Source: Meghimatium bilineatum (lineage: Eukaryota; Mollusca; Gastropoda; Stylommatophora; Philomycidae). From it: DNA of 64,000 nt. The stretch's first letter is position 1. Every line of letters starts with the position of its first letter. Position numbers and translations under genes: made by a program. Of this stretch, positions 1 through 10,621 are shown in pieces. Below the pieces are notes generated by a model that did not search any database, was not told the origin of the DNA, and was given only the letters and a program-made list of their open reading frames with translations. The DNA lies in assembly GCA_034231615.1 (NCBI GenBank), contig CM067302.1, forward strand, positions 8,149,114-8,213,113, in the 5' to 3' direction.

Positions 1-1168
1 AGCAGTAGCTGCAGGATCACTTAGTGTTGCCACAGCCCCAACCACTTCGTGTACACCTGTACTGAACTTGAAATATCCTCAAAGATAAACTGAAACACTA
101 ACCATGTCATAGACTTACACATTCACAACTGGTTCACACAGGAATGCCAAATTTAAGCATGATATTTGACGGTCTTTGATGTTTTGAGTATTCTTGTACC
201 TGTCAGGTGTAAAGCCATACACAACAGAATAAATATGTACAGCGAGATTGATAAACAAAAAAGGTGAAGATCTGATGTTGAGACACATCAACTAGTACAA
301 TAATATAGAATAAAATGTACATATTCACTTTGCTTAAAATTTAAGCAGCGAGGGAGTTAGAGGTCAGTATATAAACCTAATGAGGTTCAGGCTTGAATAA
401 GGCTAAGGTTAATTTTCTCCCAGGTATGATATAACGCAGGTGCTCTCAACCTTTTCAGGAGGCAAGCACCACCCACATGTAATCATTAGTGCTCATGAGT
501 AATTTCTAACTTGTGTAGCACGAACACGCCCGTACGAGAGCACCAGCTGAGAAGGAATGATATACAACAATTCACACTAGACTGACAACTCCAATTCATT
601 TTTTAGGTAGCACTGACTTGATTGGAGACTTTTTATTGTAAAAAACAAAACAAATCTGATATAACCAAATTAGAATAATGTCCACATTTGACAGTAGTTT
701 ACTTCATCGTAAAATGTATTTCCAAGTTAACCAAACGGACAACTTAACATACAATGTTAACACTCTACCTGCTACGTACAGGTTTATTCATTTCTATCTG
801 TTATTGATGGGTTCATGCATTATGTGCTTACACACAGGTTTATTCATTTCTATCTGACTGTTATTGTAAAAATGGGTTAACCCATTTTTGAGGGGTTTTC
901 TATCCTTTCATTGGTGAAAACAATTTCACTCTGAAATTGGCAAGTGCCAGTACACATCGACCATCCCATCAATGCTGTATATATTTTCTGGTGCCAGTAC
1001 AGCAAAACTATTTTTTTTTAGATATAGAAGATAATTAGCATTGGGGAAAATCATTAGGGAAAGAATTACAATAACATCACATTGCTGAAACTGGTTTCTG
1101 CCTTGTGCAACGTATTCAGCGTTGAAAGAACATAGTGGAACACAGCAAGATTTTGCATTTGTTCTGAC
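1..1168. other. No gene recognised
   Basis: AT-rich, with a 22-bp direct repeat (GGTTTATTCATTTCTATCTG near 781 and 837). Nothing coding seen. Confidence 0.6.
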
Positions 1169-1670
1169 CTTCTATGAGATCAGTTACAGAGAACAATGTA
1201 GCTGCTAGAACTTCTATGAGATCAGTTACAGAGAACAATGTAGCTGCTAGAACTTCTATGAGATCAGTTACTGAGAACAATGTAGCAGCTAGAACTTCTA
1301 TGAGATCAGTTACTGAGAACAATGTAGCAGCTAGAACTTCTATGAGATCAGTTACTGAGAACAATGTAGCAGCTAGAACTTCTATGAGATCAGTTACTGA
1401 GAACAATGTAGCTGCTAGAACTTCTATGAGATCAGTTACTGAGAACAATGTAGCAGCTAGAACTTCTATGAGATCAGTTACTGAGAACAATGTAGCAGCT
1501 AGATCTTCTATGAGATCAGTTACTGAGAACAATGTAGCAGCTAGAACTTCTATGAGATCAGTTACTGAGAACAATGTAGCAGCTAGAACTTCTATGAGAT
1601 CAGTTACTGAGAACAATGTAGCAGCTAGAACTTCTATGAGATCAGTTACTGAGAACAATGTAGCAGCTAA
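1169..1670. repeat. 42-bp minisatellite, 12 copies
   Basis: The unit contains TCTATGAGATCAGTTACTGA then GAACAATGTAGCAGCTAGAA. Because 42 is a multiple of three it is open on both strands (MRSVTENNVAARTS on plus, FSVTDLIEVLAATL on minus). Copies differ at synonymous-looking sites (GCT/GCA, ACA/ACT). A single related monomer stands alone at 58173-58205, so the array grew from a dispersed repeat and is probably not coding. Confidence 0.95.
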
Positions 1671-2051
1671 AGTATCAACTGGAGTTCAACAGAATATAAA
1701 ATGTGCATAAAATTGGTGCAGCACATGTACAACTAATTTAGTCCATGATGAACAAGACAAAAAAAGCTAGATATGCATACTGGCACAAATAACACACTTT
1801 TACAAGCATATGTAACAAAATTGATGCTACCTATGTCACAGTTTTACATCACCAACACGTAACATCTTCTGTACTGAATGCTGGCTGTATATATTTTCAT
1901 ATTTATTTACTGTGAAACACTTGTTATGGATCTAATAAGTGTTACACCATAATTAAACGTTCTAGTGTCCGTAACTTTAAGTTCCCATTTTACATTAAAT
2001 CTTCAGTCCTGTGTGAATCCTGTATGTATAAAATATGTATAAATGTATGTA

Positions 2052-2160
<109 letters not shown>

Positions 2161-2996
2161 ACAAACTGTATTAGATTATATATAAGTCTGTACACATTGA
2201 GATGAGAGTATTGACAAAACTCTCTATTTGAGTGTAAACATTTTCGTAGTGATCAACCAGATAATTTCCTATAAAGATAATTTAAAAAAAAACACAAACA
2301 TGAAACAATACTGTAAATGAAGAAAAATTTGACAAACACAATGGTTTGAGGGAGTAACAAAAATACAATCTTGAAAATGCCCAATAGTTAATGGAGTCTA
2401 CTCAAAGATAATTGTATATTGTTGATATTCAAATGTGATTATAGAAATTTTGTGTCAGATGGAAAGAATTATAATAATGATTAGAAATTCTTGTTAGATG
2501 GTAAGAATTGTAACAATGGGTAGAAATTTTTTCTATATATGACAGTAATAATGCATAGAAAATCTTGCTTCATTGAAAGAGCAGTAATAAAAGGTAGAAA
2601 AATCTGGCTAGATAGAAAATGCACCTAGAGCCATAGATTGGCAGATGTTACGGCTAGAAGAAAAATGTCAGTGGAAGTAGAGATTACCTTGATTTCCCAA
2701 GTGGTAGTGTTTGTAACAAACTGCATCACAACAATCTAAGTTACTACACATAGAAGAGATAGCAAAATCCAAATCCTGATCCAGTGCAGAAAAAAACTGC
2801 AGAAAATGGAATGGAAGTTTTCACAAGCAAAAAACATCATTGTCAAAGCAAACAAAGATATTGATCTGTGAGGTGGACTGGGTTGTACCAGGATTGGATT
2901 CCTATATGTTGGTGATCTAGAGAAGATCTCCCACCATGTCCATCTATCCCAAACACTTTATATACTAGTCTATCTCAACTACAGAAAACATGCAGA

Positions 2997-3083
2997 CTTT
3001 ACACACACTAGCAGGGGCTAAGAGTCTTTACACACACTGGCAGGGGCTAAGAGTCTTTACACACACTGGCAGGGGCTAAGAGT
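2997..3083. repeat. 29-bp tandem repeat, 3 copies
   Basis: Unit CTTTACACACACTGGCAGGG plus GCTAAGAGT; starts at 2997, 3026 and 3055, with one base difference. Confidence 0.95.
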
Positions 3084-3647
3084 GATAGACTCTGGATTAA
3101 AACAAGACATGTAATCTGCAACAAAAAGTGTTATGATCTTTTGCTTATGTCACCCATATTCTATAAATAGAGGTGCAAGAATTGTTAGTGAATCAAATGG
3201 TATTATAAATATAAAATGAAAATAAGCTAGCAAAGGTAGATCACACAACAATAATCATGAAAAACTAAAGCATCATTTGATGAGCAACAAAAGAATTTCA
3301 AGTGTCCCTTCCTGGAGGATTTGATTAAAATACACCAAATATATTGGTTCTAGATAAGGGAGACACAGAAAATAAATCAACGTTAACTGGAAAACAACTA
3401 AAAATAACTAAGACAAAAGCCAAAATGACTGAGCTGTGCTCAACATGCACAAAATGAACTAGATCAGTAAACTGAAAAAAAAAAGCAATGCTGGTGGAGG
3501 ATGAGAATATATTCCACCCAGTATGGACATCATATATCATCACAGGATGATAACATTATTACACCATCATAAATTACACATTTGTGTTGGGATGGTGGGA
3601 AATAAAATTATAAATTTGACACTCATTGTCAAATTCTAAAGAGTGTT

Positions 3648-3735
3648 ATCGCAGCCAAGCTGTAAACCATGACACAACACACCTCAGATCACATCCTTTT
3701 AATATGTAGAAGTTTTAAGAATTAATGCTGTAGAA
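3648..3735 (+). mobile_element. SINE 3' fragment
   Basis: It has CAGCCAAGCTGTAAACCATG and CACATCCTTTTAATATG; the tail is decayed. Confidence 0.55.
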
Positions 3736-4479
3736 GAATGGATAAGTCATATATATTTGCCTGACGTTACTAAACGCACATTCATATTTTCACCGTCTTT
3801 AGATGATTTCTACTTCACCACTCAGTCAGGTTAAAACTCCTGAGTGATATAGGCTGTATGTTTCAGAGTTTTCGCTCTGCTTAGTTTCTCTTCGATTTTA
3901 GATGATTTGAATACGGTAAAAGAAAGCAGCGGCCAGCCTGCAGATGTTAGTAATCTCCAAACAGGATATCCTGTGATGACATACTCATATGATGCATGTA
4001 AATCCTTTATAAAATGTTATCTTCTCAGCACCACACTGTATCTACCTATCCATCTATTGATCTATGTGGCATTTCTTTACAGAACACTGTCCTCATGGAC
4101 ACTCCGTAAGTCTGGCAGTTCTATGTAAGCTGTCCAGCCCTTACAACCACACTCATCAAAAACAAAAGTAAATAATAGCCAGTCGTATTTCGTCTAAACA
4201 AATTCATCTGTATTGGCGTTTCAATTGCAACAGACATTTTTCAAAGTTACAAAATCTTTGGGCTGAAGCCTAGCTCAACAATAGAGAAAGACTATAATCA
4301 ATTTTGAAAATAATTTACGCATATACTAGCATTTTCACTGCCTGATGCTACTTTAAGTGAGATTGCACCAAGTTTGATTTGTTTCTTGACAAAGTTACAT
4401 TAATTTGACGTTTCTTTTGTCTTATTGTAAGCTGACATGGTTTCAGTTATAAGAAAAAAAATTGCAACACACAGTCGAA

Positions 4480-4615
4480 GCTGAATGTGTCAGACCATTA
4501 GAGCAAATTAAACAATGACAATACATTTCCGTTCTCTAGACCTCATCATGCCTGAAATCTTGTAGGAGCAACCTGCTACAAGAGAGATCCAATGGGGGGT
4601 TTGAGAATGAATACC
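4480..4615 (+). mobile_element. SINE, long-tail subfamily, diverged
   Basis: It has TACATTTCCGTTCTCTAGAC, GAGAGATCCAATGGGGG and TTTGAGAATGAATA. Confidence 0.6.
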
Positions 4616-4659
4616 CTGTAACACTGTATATAACTTACTTCCCAGCATGGCAACTCTCC

Positions 4660-4890
4660 TGTTAAGGTCTTAAAAGATGGCCAGGCCACGTTATCCAAAT
4701 GGAAGGCTTCCAACAGATATTCTGTACATGTGATCTCATGGTGCTAGACAGATGACAAAGTACTTACCAAAGTCAGATCTAACTGGAAGCAGGTTAAACA
4801 AGCATGTCTAAAAACTAGTCTGCAAAAGATGGTTGATACTAAACAGGTAGAAAGAGAACTGAAGCTGTTTTGGATTAATTCCACAGAAGT
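4660..4890 (+). mobile_element. Possible L2/RTE-like LINE 3' relic
   Basis: Broken frames suggest GRLPTDILYM and KSDLTGSRLNKHV, the R.P...LYG...G pattern of LINE C-termini. Weak. Confidence 0.35.
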
Positions 4891-5853
4891 GTGCCAACTC
4901 CATTACCTCTAAAGACTAAGGAATGCAAATATAATACACTGATCTGTGTGGGTTTATGTATATATATATATATATCTCAATCTCATAGACAGATGGCTCT
5001 ACCACTCTCATTGGATAATCTGTCAACGTCATTGCCAGGTATGTTTCAATGAGGGAGACCTCATCACAAAGTTTGAAGTGTCATATATGTACTGTTATAA
5101 ATAAATTATAATCTATTGATCTGGGTACATGTTTCAAATAAGCTCATAATCTGTCCCTGATCTGGTTACCAGTTTCACATACACTCAACACAAAAGAAAA
5201 TACAAAAGTAAATCTGTGTAACATGAAGAAAAAATACAAATATAATATCAATGTATACATAATGAATTTATGAGAGAAAGCCAAGCATGTTCCTAAACTG
5301 AAGCACATATGCCACTGCAAACATTGTACAGGCATGTATCTCTGCATGTAGAGTATACACTGTATACTAGCAGCAACCACAAGTCTATCTCATGAGTTAG
5401 ACATACAAGGAAGAGTGCATATACACTATCACCTTCTTTATTGTTCCTTTTCTCTTGAATGCCACCTCATATTGATTGGTCTAATTTGTCTTCAGATTCC
5501 CCTTTTCATTCTTGTCAATAGACAAGTGAATTTCCATGGCATAGTGGCCATTTGCCTTGTGTACAAGAGTTCTGGGTCCAATATTGAGTTATGACATCTT
5601 GTTTAATAATAATTACAAAATAATTAAAGTATTTCCTGTATAAGACATTGCTATTGCTGAAATATTTAGCAGACGCTAGCACACCCAATCATATCGCCAG
5701 GAGGTCAAATTTAGATGATCGAAGAACTATGAGATAATTTGACAGAGTAAATTTGTGGGGCAAGCTAACTACCCACTCTACTACTGAGACAATCAATGTC
5801 ACATTTACAAGTGAAGTTTTCCAGAGATTGTGGGATTATTGCTTGAAACTAAT

Positions 5854-6194
5854 GGTTCATGTTTGTTTAATGGGACTACCATTGCAACTTTTTATAAAAT
5901 TTACACCGATCTGAAATTTTGTGACGTCACTGACAGTTCTAGATACAAAATGGCTAATGTAAGTAGATGTAGTAAATCTTACATTTGCGAGGACTGCTGC
6001 TGGATGCAAAGTTCTGCACGGCATCCACATAAACCTCCTAAATTAAATATCACAACCTCCAACCACTGATGGGCAATTATAGCCAAGAGTAACAATCAAT
6101 GAAAAAAACAAATAACACAGATTTGTCTGTCACTTGTAATTTATTTCGTTTCACTATCTGCAAAAAAGGTAGTTTCATTAAGCAAACATGAACC
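5854..6194. mobile_element. Candidate MITE with 27-bp inverted repeats
   Basis: GGTTCATGTTTGTTTAATGG at 5854 (arm to 5880) is mirrored at 6168-6194 with 24 of 27 bases matching. The interior, about 290 bp, has no recognisable coding sequence. No target duplication could be fixed by eye. Confidence 0.6.
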
Positions 6195-6295
6195 AAACTA
6201 GTTATCTTCTAAGAGTGGATTGGAATCCATATAGGGAAACCAGAGTACAATGAAATCAATTCTCTACAACTTGTTGGAATCTGAAATTGGTAGAA

Positions 6296-6643
6296 AGAAT
6301 AGCAACAGTGTTCTGTCATGCAAGTCACAAGAGACGACTAAGACGGGTTGGCTATCCCATTACACAGAAGACCCACCCATGTGTCATTAGGACCAGAGAG
6401 AGGAGAAAATAATATGCAACAATGTTTACCTTCCATGCATGTCATAAGAGGCGACTAAGGAGGTTATGGGATGGAGTTGGCTGTCCCATTCCATATAGGA
6501 TCAACACAACCCAAAGCCATGCTAAAGCCAGACCGAAAGACGCATATATCGCAACATTACTCAACACAATGATTCCTGTACTCTGGATTACATCCTGCTA
6601 ATATGCAGAGTTTGAGAATGAACGTAGAAGAAGAAGAATCACA
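6296..6643 (+). mobile_element. SINE with duplicated head
   Basis: Two head-like blocks (AGAATAGCAACAGTGTTCTG and ATGCAACAATGTTTACCTTC) precede one body and the tail GAGTTTGAGAATGAACG plus GAAGAAGAAG. A further truncated copy follows at 6665-6780. Confidence 0.78.
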
Positions 6644-6664
6644 TAGAAGATATAAATGCTACAA

Positions 6665-6780
6665 ACACCATGCTGAAGTCAGATCAAAAAGTATATCTAT
6701 CAAGCTGTAAATTGTGCAACATTGCATTGAGTTCTCTGGGTTTACATCTTGTTAACCAGCTGCAATTTGAGTATCAAAAA
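6665..6780 (+). mobile_element. SINE, 5'-truncated
   Basis: It runs from CACCATGCTGAAGTCAGATC to GCTGCAATTTGAG, a diverged 3' half of the short-tail subfamily. Confidence 0.6.
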
Positions 6781-7164
6781 TGTTCAACTATCTTAAAAAT
6801 AAAATTATCACGTAGAAAATTCTAACATTTGTTAGTAGCATATACGGTTGAAGATTTAGCAACCAACCAAGTTCTTTATGACTGTAGTGATTTTCAAGTC
6901 AATATTTACATTCTGTAAATTGCCATTATTTTCTGAGAGGACTAACAAACAATTGTAGTGGAAAATGAACCCGGTAACTTGGCAGTCTGAGGTAAGAACT
7001 GTTAACTCTCTGCCGCAGAGGCATTGTAGAGAGCTGTAAATTGTGGCAATGTAACAAAAAACTCTGTTATCAAATTTTAGCTAGCACAGATGAAAAGTAA
7101 AGATAAAAAATGTACATTTATAAAAAAAAAACAACTAGCTCATGTTTTGATATTTGGCCGCCTT

Positions 7165-7330
7165 ATTCAACATTCATTCTCAAGCCAAAGTTGGATCTCT
7201 CTTGTAACAGAACAATGGTCCTACTAGATTTCCATCAGGTTATTACAGTCCAGAGAATGGAAATCTGTTGTGTTACCATTTTGTTTCCGTCAATGTCCTG
7301 AAACATCAGTCTTCGGCAGATATTTGGCGT
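7165..7330 (-). mobile_element. SINE, long-tail subfamily
   Basis: It has ACATTCATTCTCAAGCC, GGATCTCTCTTGTAACAG and a CATCAGTCTTCGGCAG-like head end. Confidence 0.75.
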
Positions 7331-7914
7331 GAAATTTCATTTAAGTTGCATCAAAGCTTTTCTAAATAACATATTTCAACCACTTTTTATTCCTGTTGTC
7401 TTCAAAATTCTGTTAGTGTCAGGTGGCAACAACAATCATTTATACAAATATAGGCAACAAACAACAATTTACTAAAAGTACAGAAAAGAAATCACTAAAT
7501 GGTACAGAAAAAGTCACAATTCATGGCTAACATTACACGCAAAACTAAATTTAAATATCTGCTGAGAGTGAGAGAAGTCATACAATCCAAGCTGAGAATG
7601 GTTACCTCCCTCATTTCAGAGGTTCTTGTATTTGTTCACCTGGTGACAGAGATACAATAAAAATTACTGGTAAAATGTGTTCTCATTCAGAAATTCAATA
7701 ACAATAAATTAGACCAGTGGTTCTCAGCCATTTTGGCCTGTGCCCCCTCGTCACCTCCAAGTTGACTTGAAAAAAAAAGAAGAGGTAATTAGCTTTCTGT
7801 ACTAAATTAAATCAAATGGATAAAGTCAAGTCTCTTGGTAGCATTAAAAAGGTACTTTAATGAGATCAAGAGCAGGATATTGTCTTTCCCCAGGTGGTTT
7901 GTGATCCACTCTTT

Positions 7915-8165
7915 CCGTTAAGCGTAGGGGTGATTGGAGCTCGAGATTGCGTGCTAAAGCCAGATGTGTGGCCTCGGCTGTGCTATGATCGTTGTCTGTT
8001 CAGGATGTCCCTGATGTTTTCTATCCATCTTTCCCGTGGTCTTCCTCTGGCTTTATACCCTGATCTCATAATGTGGCCAAACCACTTGATCTGTTTTCTA
8101 TGTAATCTGTACAAGGTATCCCTGATATATTCATTTCATAATTTATCAAGCCTGGTGACCATGGT
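7915..8165 (-). mobile_element. LINE 3' relic
   Basis: The minus strand reads YIRDTLYRLHRKQIKWFGHI followed by MRSGYKARGRPRERWIENIR. It is the same family as 30075-30250. Confidence 0.72.
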
Positions 8166-8334
8166 GGCTTTCCTCAAGCATTTCATCTCAAGAGAGAGCA
8201 GGATAGAACAGGCCAAATCAAAATTTCATAAAATGAGAAATATTCTATGCAATGGAGTCAAATTAATGCATACACGAGTTAAGAGTGCTAGGATGTTATA
8301 TTGAACCAATCTATCTTTATAGATGTATCTTCAG

Positions 8335-8775
8335 ATTCCCCTTTTCATTCTTGTCAATAGACTGGATGGCAAACCTGGCCCAAGATAACCTGGAGGCAAC
8401 TGAGATGTTTTTGAGAAGAATGATGAAAATTGTTTAGCAGAGTGTGCTACCAAAACAAGAGATCTGTTGGTCTGTTGTAGCCAACCTTCATTGTGGAGAC
8501 AGCAGTTGAAGATTATCATGAAAATTCCATGGACAGAAAAGAGACACTAATGTGGAAGTCTTCAGAGATGGAGTAAAAAACAAATTATAGCTAAAATTAG
8601 AAGCAGAAAGTCAAGATTTTTAGGACGTGATGAGAAAAGCAAAACTTGAGCATTCAGTAACCACTGGAAAGATAAAGGGGAGAAGACACAGAGGAAGACA
8701 AAGAGAAATTGTTGGAAGGATTGTCATTGTGGCACCCGCCTACGCCACTCGACATGGGACTTGATTGATTGACAA
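8335..8775 (+). mobile_element. RTE-like LINE 3' relic
   Basis: It has MKIPWTEKRH, RSRKSRFLGRD and a GRRHRGRQREIVG-like stretch, and ends ACGCCACTCGACATGGGACT with a TTGATTGATTGA tail. Confidence 0.7.
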
Positions 8776-9829
8776 GTCATTTTAAGCTTTATCGTTATAA
8801 TTCTTGTTGTTTATCATTCAGATGATCACCTTCCTGTGCATCCATCCCCAAATCTTACCATCCAAAAAATGCAGCCAGCATACTAATCTAGAACATCAAG
8901 TAAAACTGCACTTCGTGATATGGAACAAGAGAGACAGAACTTCTGCTTCCACTGGGTTCTATCATCATCATTTTATGCTAAAAATTGTTCTTTAACCATT
9001 TAAAGAAACATAGCAAACTTGTCTACATTTGAAAATTATTATGTATTTTCCGCAGCTGTCCAAAATCAGCACCCAAATCTTTTTTTTTAAAAATATCGCG
9101 ATTGTAAACAAATGATATTCACCCAGTTAACCTTTAGCAAGCCAGATTAAAAAATACGAAACATCTCACTGCCATCGGAATCTTTTTTTGAAAATTTGCG
9201 TTATTGATGGTGACTGTTTTGAAAATGTGATAATTTTTTGGATGTTAGAGATATTTAAATAATATTTGCACATATAAATGAAGAATTGAATTATGCATAT
9301 ATTGGTGTAATTTATGTACGTGTGTGTGTGATACCAGACGTATGAGAAAGTGGCAAAGACGTTTTTTTTAAAAAAAACATATTTTATAACAAATAAAGAG
9401 GAAAAAAATAAAAAAATAACGTACCTTAGTTATCGAATTCCTTGACAACACTGTAAACTAAATCACGCAAATCTGTTGTATTTATGTTCTTTCACTGCGA
9501 AATTATCAAAATATAGCCGGGAGAACTGTATAAAACATGTAGATTTGCAGTAAAATCGTTCTTTGAGATTAGGTCATTTTTTGTGCTACTTCCACATATA
9601 TGATAAACGTCTACAAGTCTCCAAACCAACGCGGCATTCTGTATATTCACTGCTGTGAAACTAAATAATTCATGATTCAATGTTATTTTATTCCAAATAC
9701 GATGAAAGAAAGATCTATAAAACCGATCGACCATCATGGCATCGTACCGGTGTGCAGATGTGGTCAGATTAATTGATATAAAATTTGTATCTTCTGGCTA
9801 GCCATTGTTACAACGATCATGTCGGACGT

Positions 9830-9990
9830 AGGAATGAACCGGCTTCAATAGCGCATGTTCCCGAGTAACCAATCAGGCTGTGGGGCGTCTATTATTACGA
9901 TATCTCATTGGATGGGGTATGTCGCCAACGGCGCCAGCCGCCATTTTGTTTTTCGGCGGCCTAAGTTGATACAGGCGCAGTGAAGGTTAA
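9830..9990. promoter_or_regulatory. GC-rich patch with CCAAT and YY1-like motifs
   Basis: ACCAATCAGG, a reverse CCAAT (CATTGGATGG) and GCCGCCATTTTG, a YY1-type site in the minus orientation, occur within 100 bp in a locally GC- and CpG-rich island. A TTAA-flanked end to either side (near 9128 and 9987) also allows a decayed transposon. No convincing gene starts here; the 82-codon minus ORF at 9492-9737 has no recognised domain. Confidence 0.3.
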
Positions 9991-10176
9991 AAGACAAAAT
10001 TATGTTCCGTTATAATATAATATTCACTGACTATGTTGTCCAGTGTTTTTGCTTTATGTACCAGTCCTTCCAGCATACAGACCTTTCCTTTAGTCACTGA
10101 TAAGTAGTGCAATAACTGCATTGAAATTCTGCCTTAAGATGTCCATGTATGTCATGGTTGGAAAGTCATTGACATG

Positions 10177-10182
10177 TTTATT
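10177..10182 (-). other. Candidate polyadenylation signal for pyruvate kinase
   Basis: AATAAA on the minus strand about 270 bases after the stop codon. It is the nearest canonical hexamer I saw, but no transcript supports it. Confidence 0.35.
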
Positions 10183-10453
10183 ATATTTCAAAGTACACAC
10201 AACAGAAATAAAGTTATTGGTTGCAGAGAGTGGAGAAATTTGTGAATGCATCACGTTAACATTTTTTCAGCCTCTGTGGTGGATCAATGACTTTTATACA
10301 TTCTTTTGAATTGCTGAGGACAGAAATGTTTGGAGGATTTTTGTGTGCTGATGTACCCCAAACCATTCTGACAAGTTATGGCATTTTTAAATTATGTCAA
10401 CAGGTATCACAGCAGGAAGTTACCTAAAAGAGTTTCATGTCCCCATTTCCTTC

Positions 10454-10621
10454 TTAGGCCAGGTTGACTCCAGAATGATCTGCGTGATGTCTGAATGATG
10501 GAACAGAGCTCATTCCTACAATGGGTGGGTACACATCCTTGTCTGACAAATCATGGGCTGCTATGATTCTCATTGTATTGGTGGCACCTGATCCAGGCTT
10601 CCAACCGGTCAGAATGACAAC
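10454..10621 (-). CDS. PKM: Pyruvate kinase exon 13 (last), residues 539-593 and stop
   Basis: The acceptor is TCTCTATTAG. The exon begins [18 protein letters not shown], the effector-site loop and final strand of the C domain. PKM stops five residues after NTMR. Here the frame runs on for 37 residues ([18 protein letters not shown], then a further stretch ending GVNLA) before TAA. There is no splice donor at the usual end point, so the tail appears genuine for this transcript. Confidence 0.93.
   Translation of the reverse strand, partial: VVILTGWKPGSGATNTMRIIAAHDLSDKDVYPPIVGMSSVPSFRHHADHSGVNLA

Larger units (their letters stand above)
3084..5853. other. No gene recognised
   Basis: Holds SINE pieces at 3648 and 4480, a possible LINE relic at 4660 and a short TA run near 4955. 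Open frames are short and without known motifs. Confidence 0.55.

Noticed and set aside
1116-1710. Two long repetitive proteins on opposite strands
   Set aside because: Both come from one 42-bp tandem repeat whose period is a multiple of three; no signal, domain or flanking coding sequence supports either.
9492-9737. 82-codon minus-strand gene start below the CCAAT/YY1 patch
   Set aside because: No known motif, no clear splice donor, and alternative start codons upstream are out of frame; kept only as an uncertain regulatory note.
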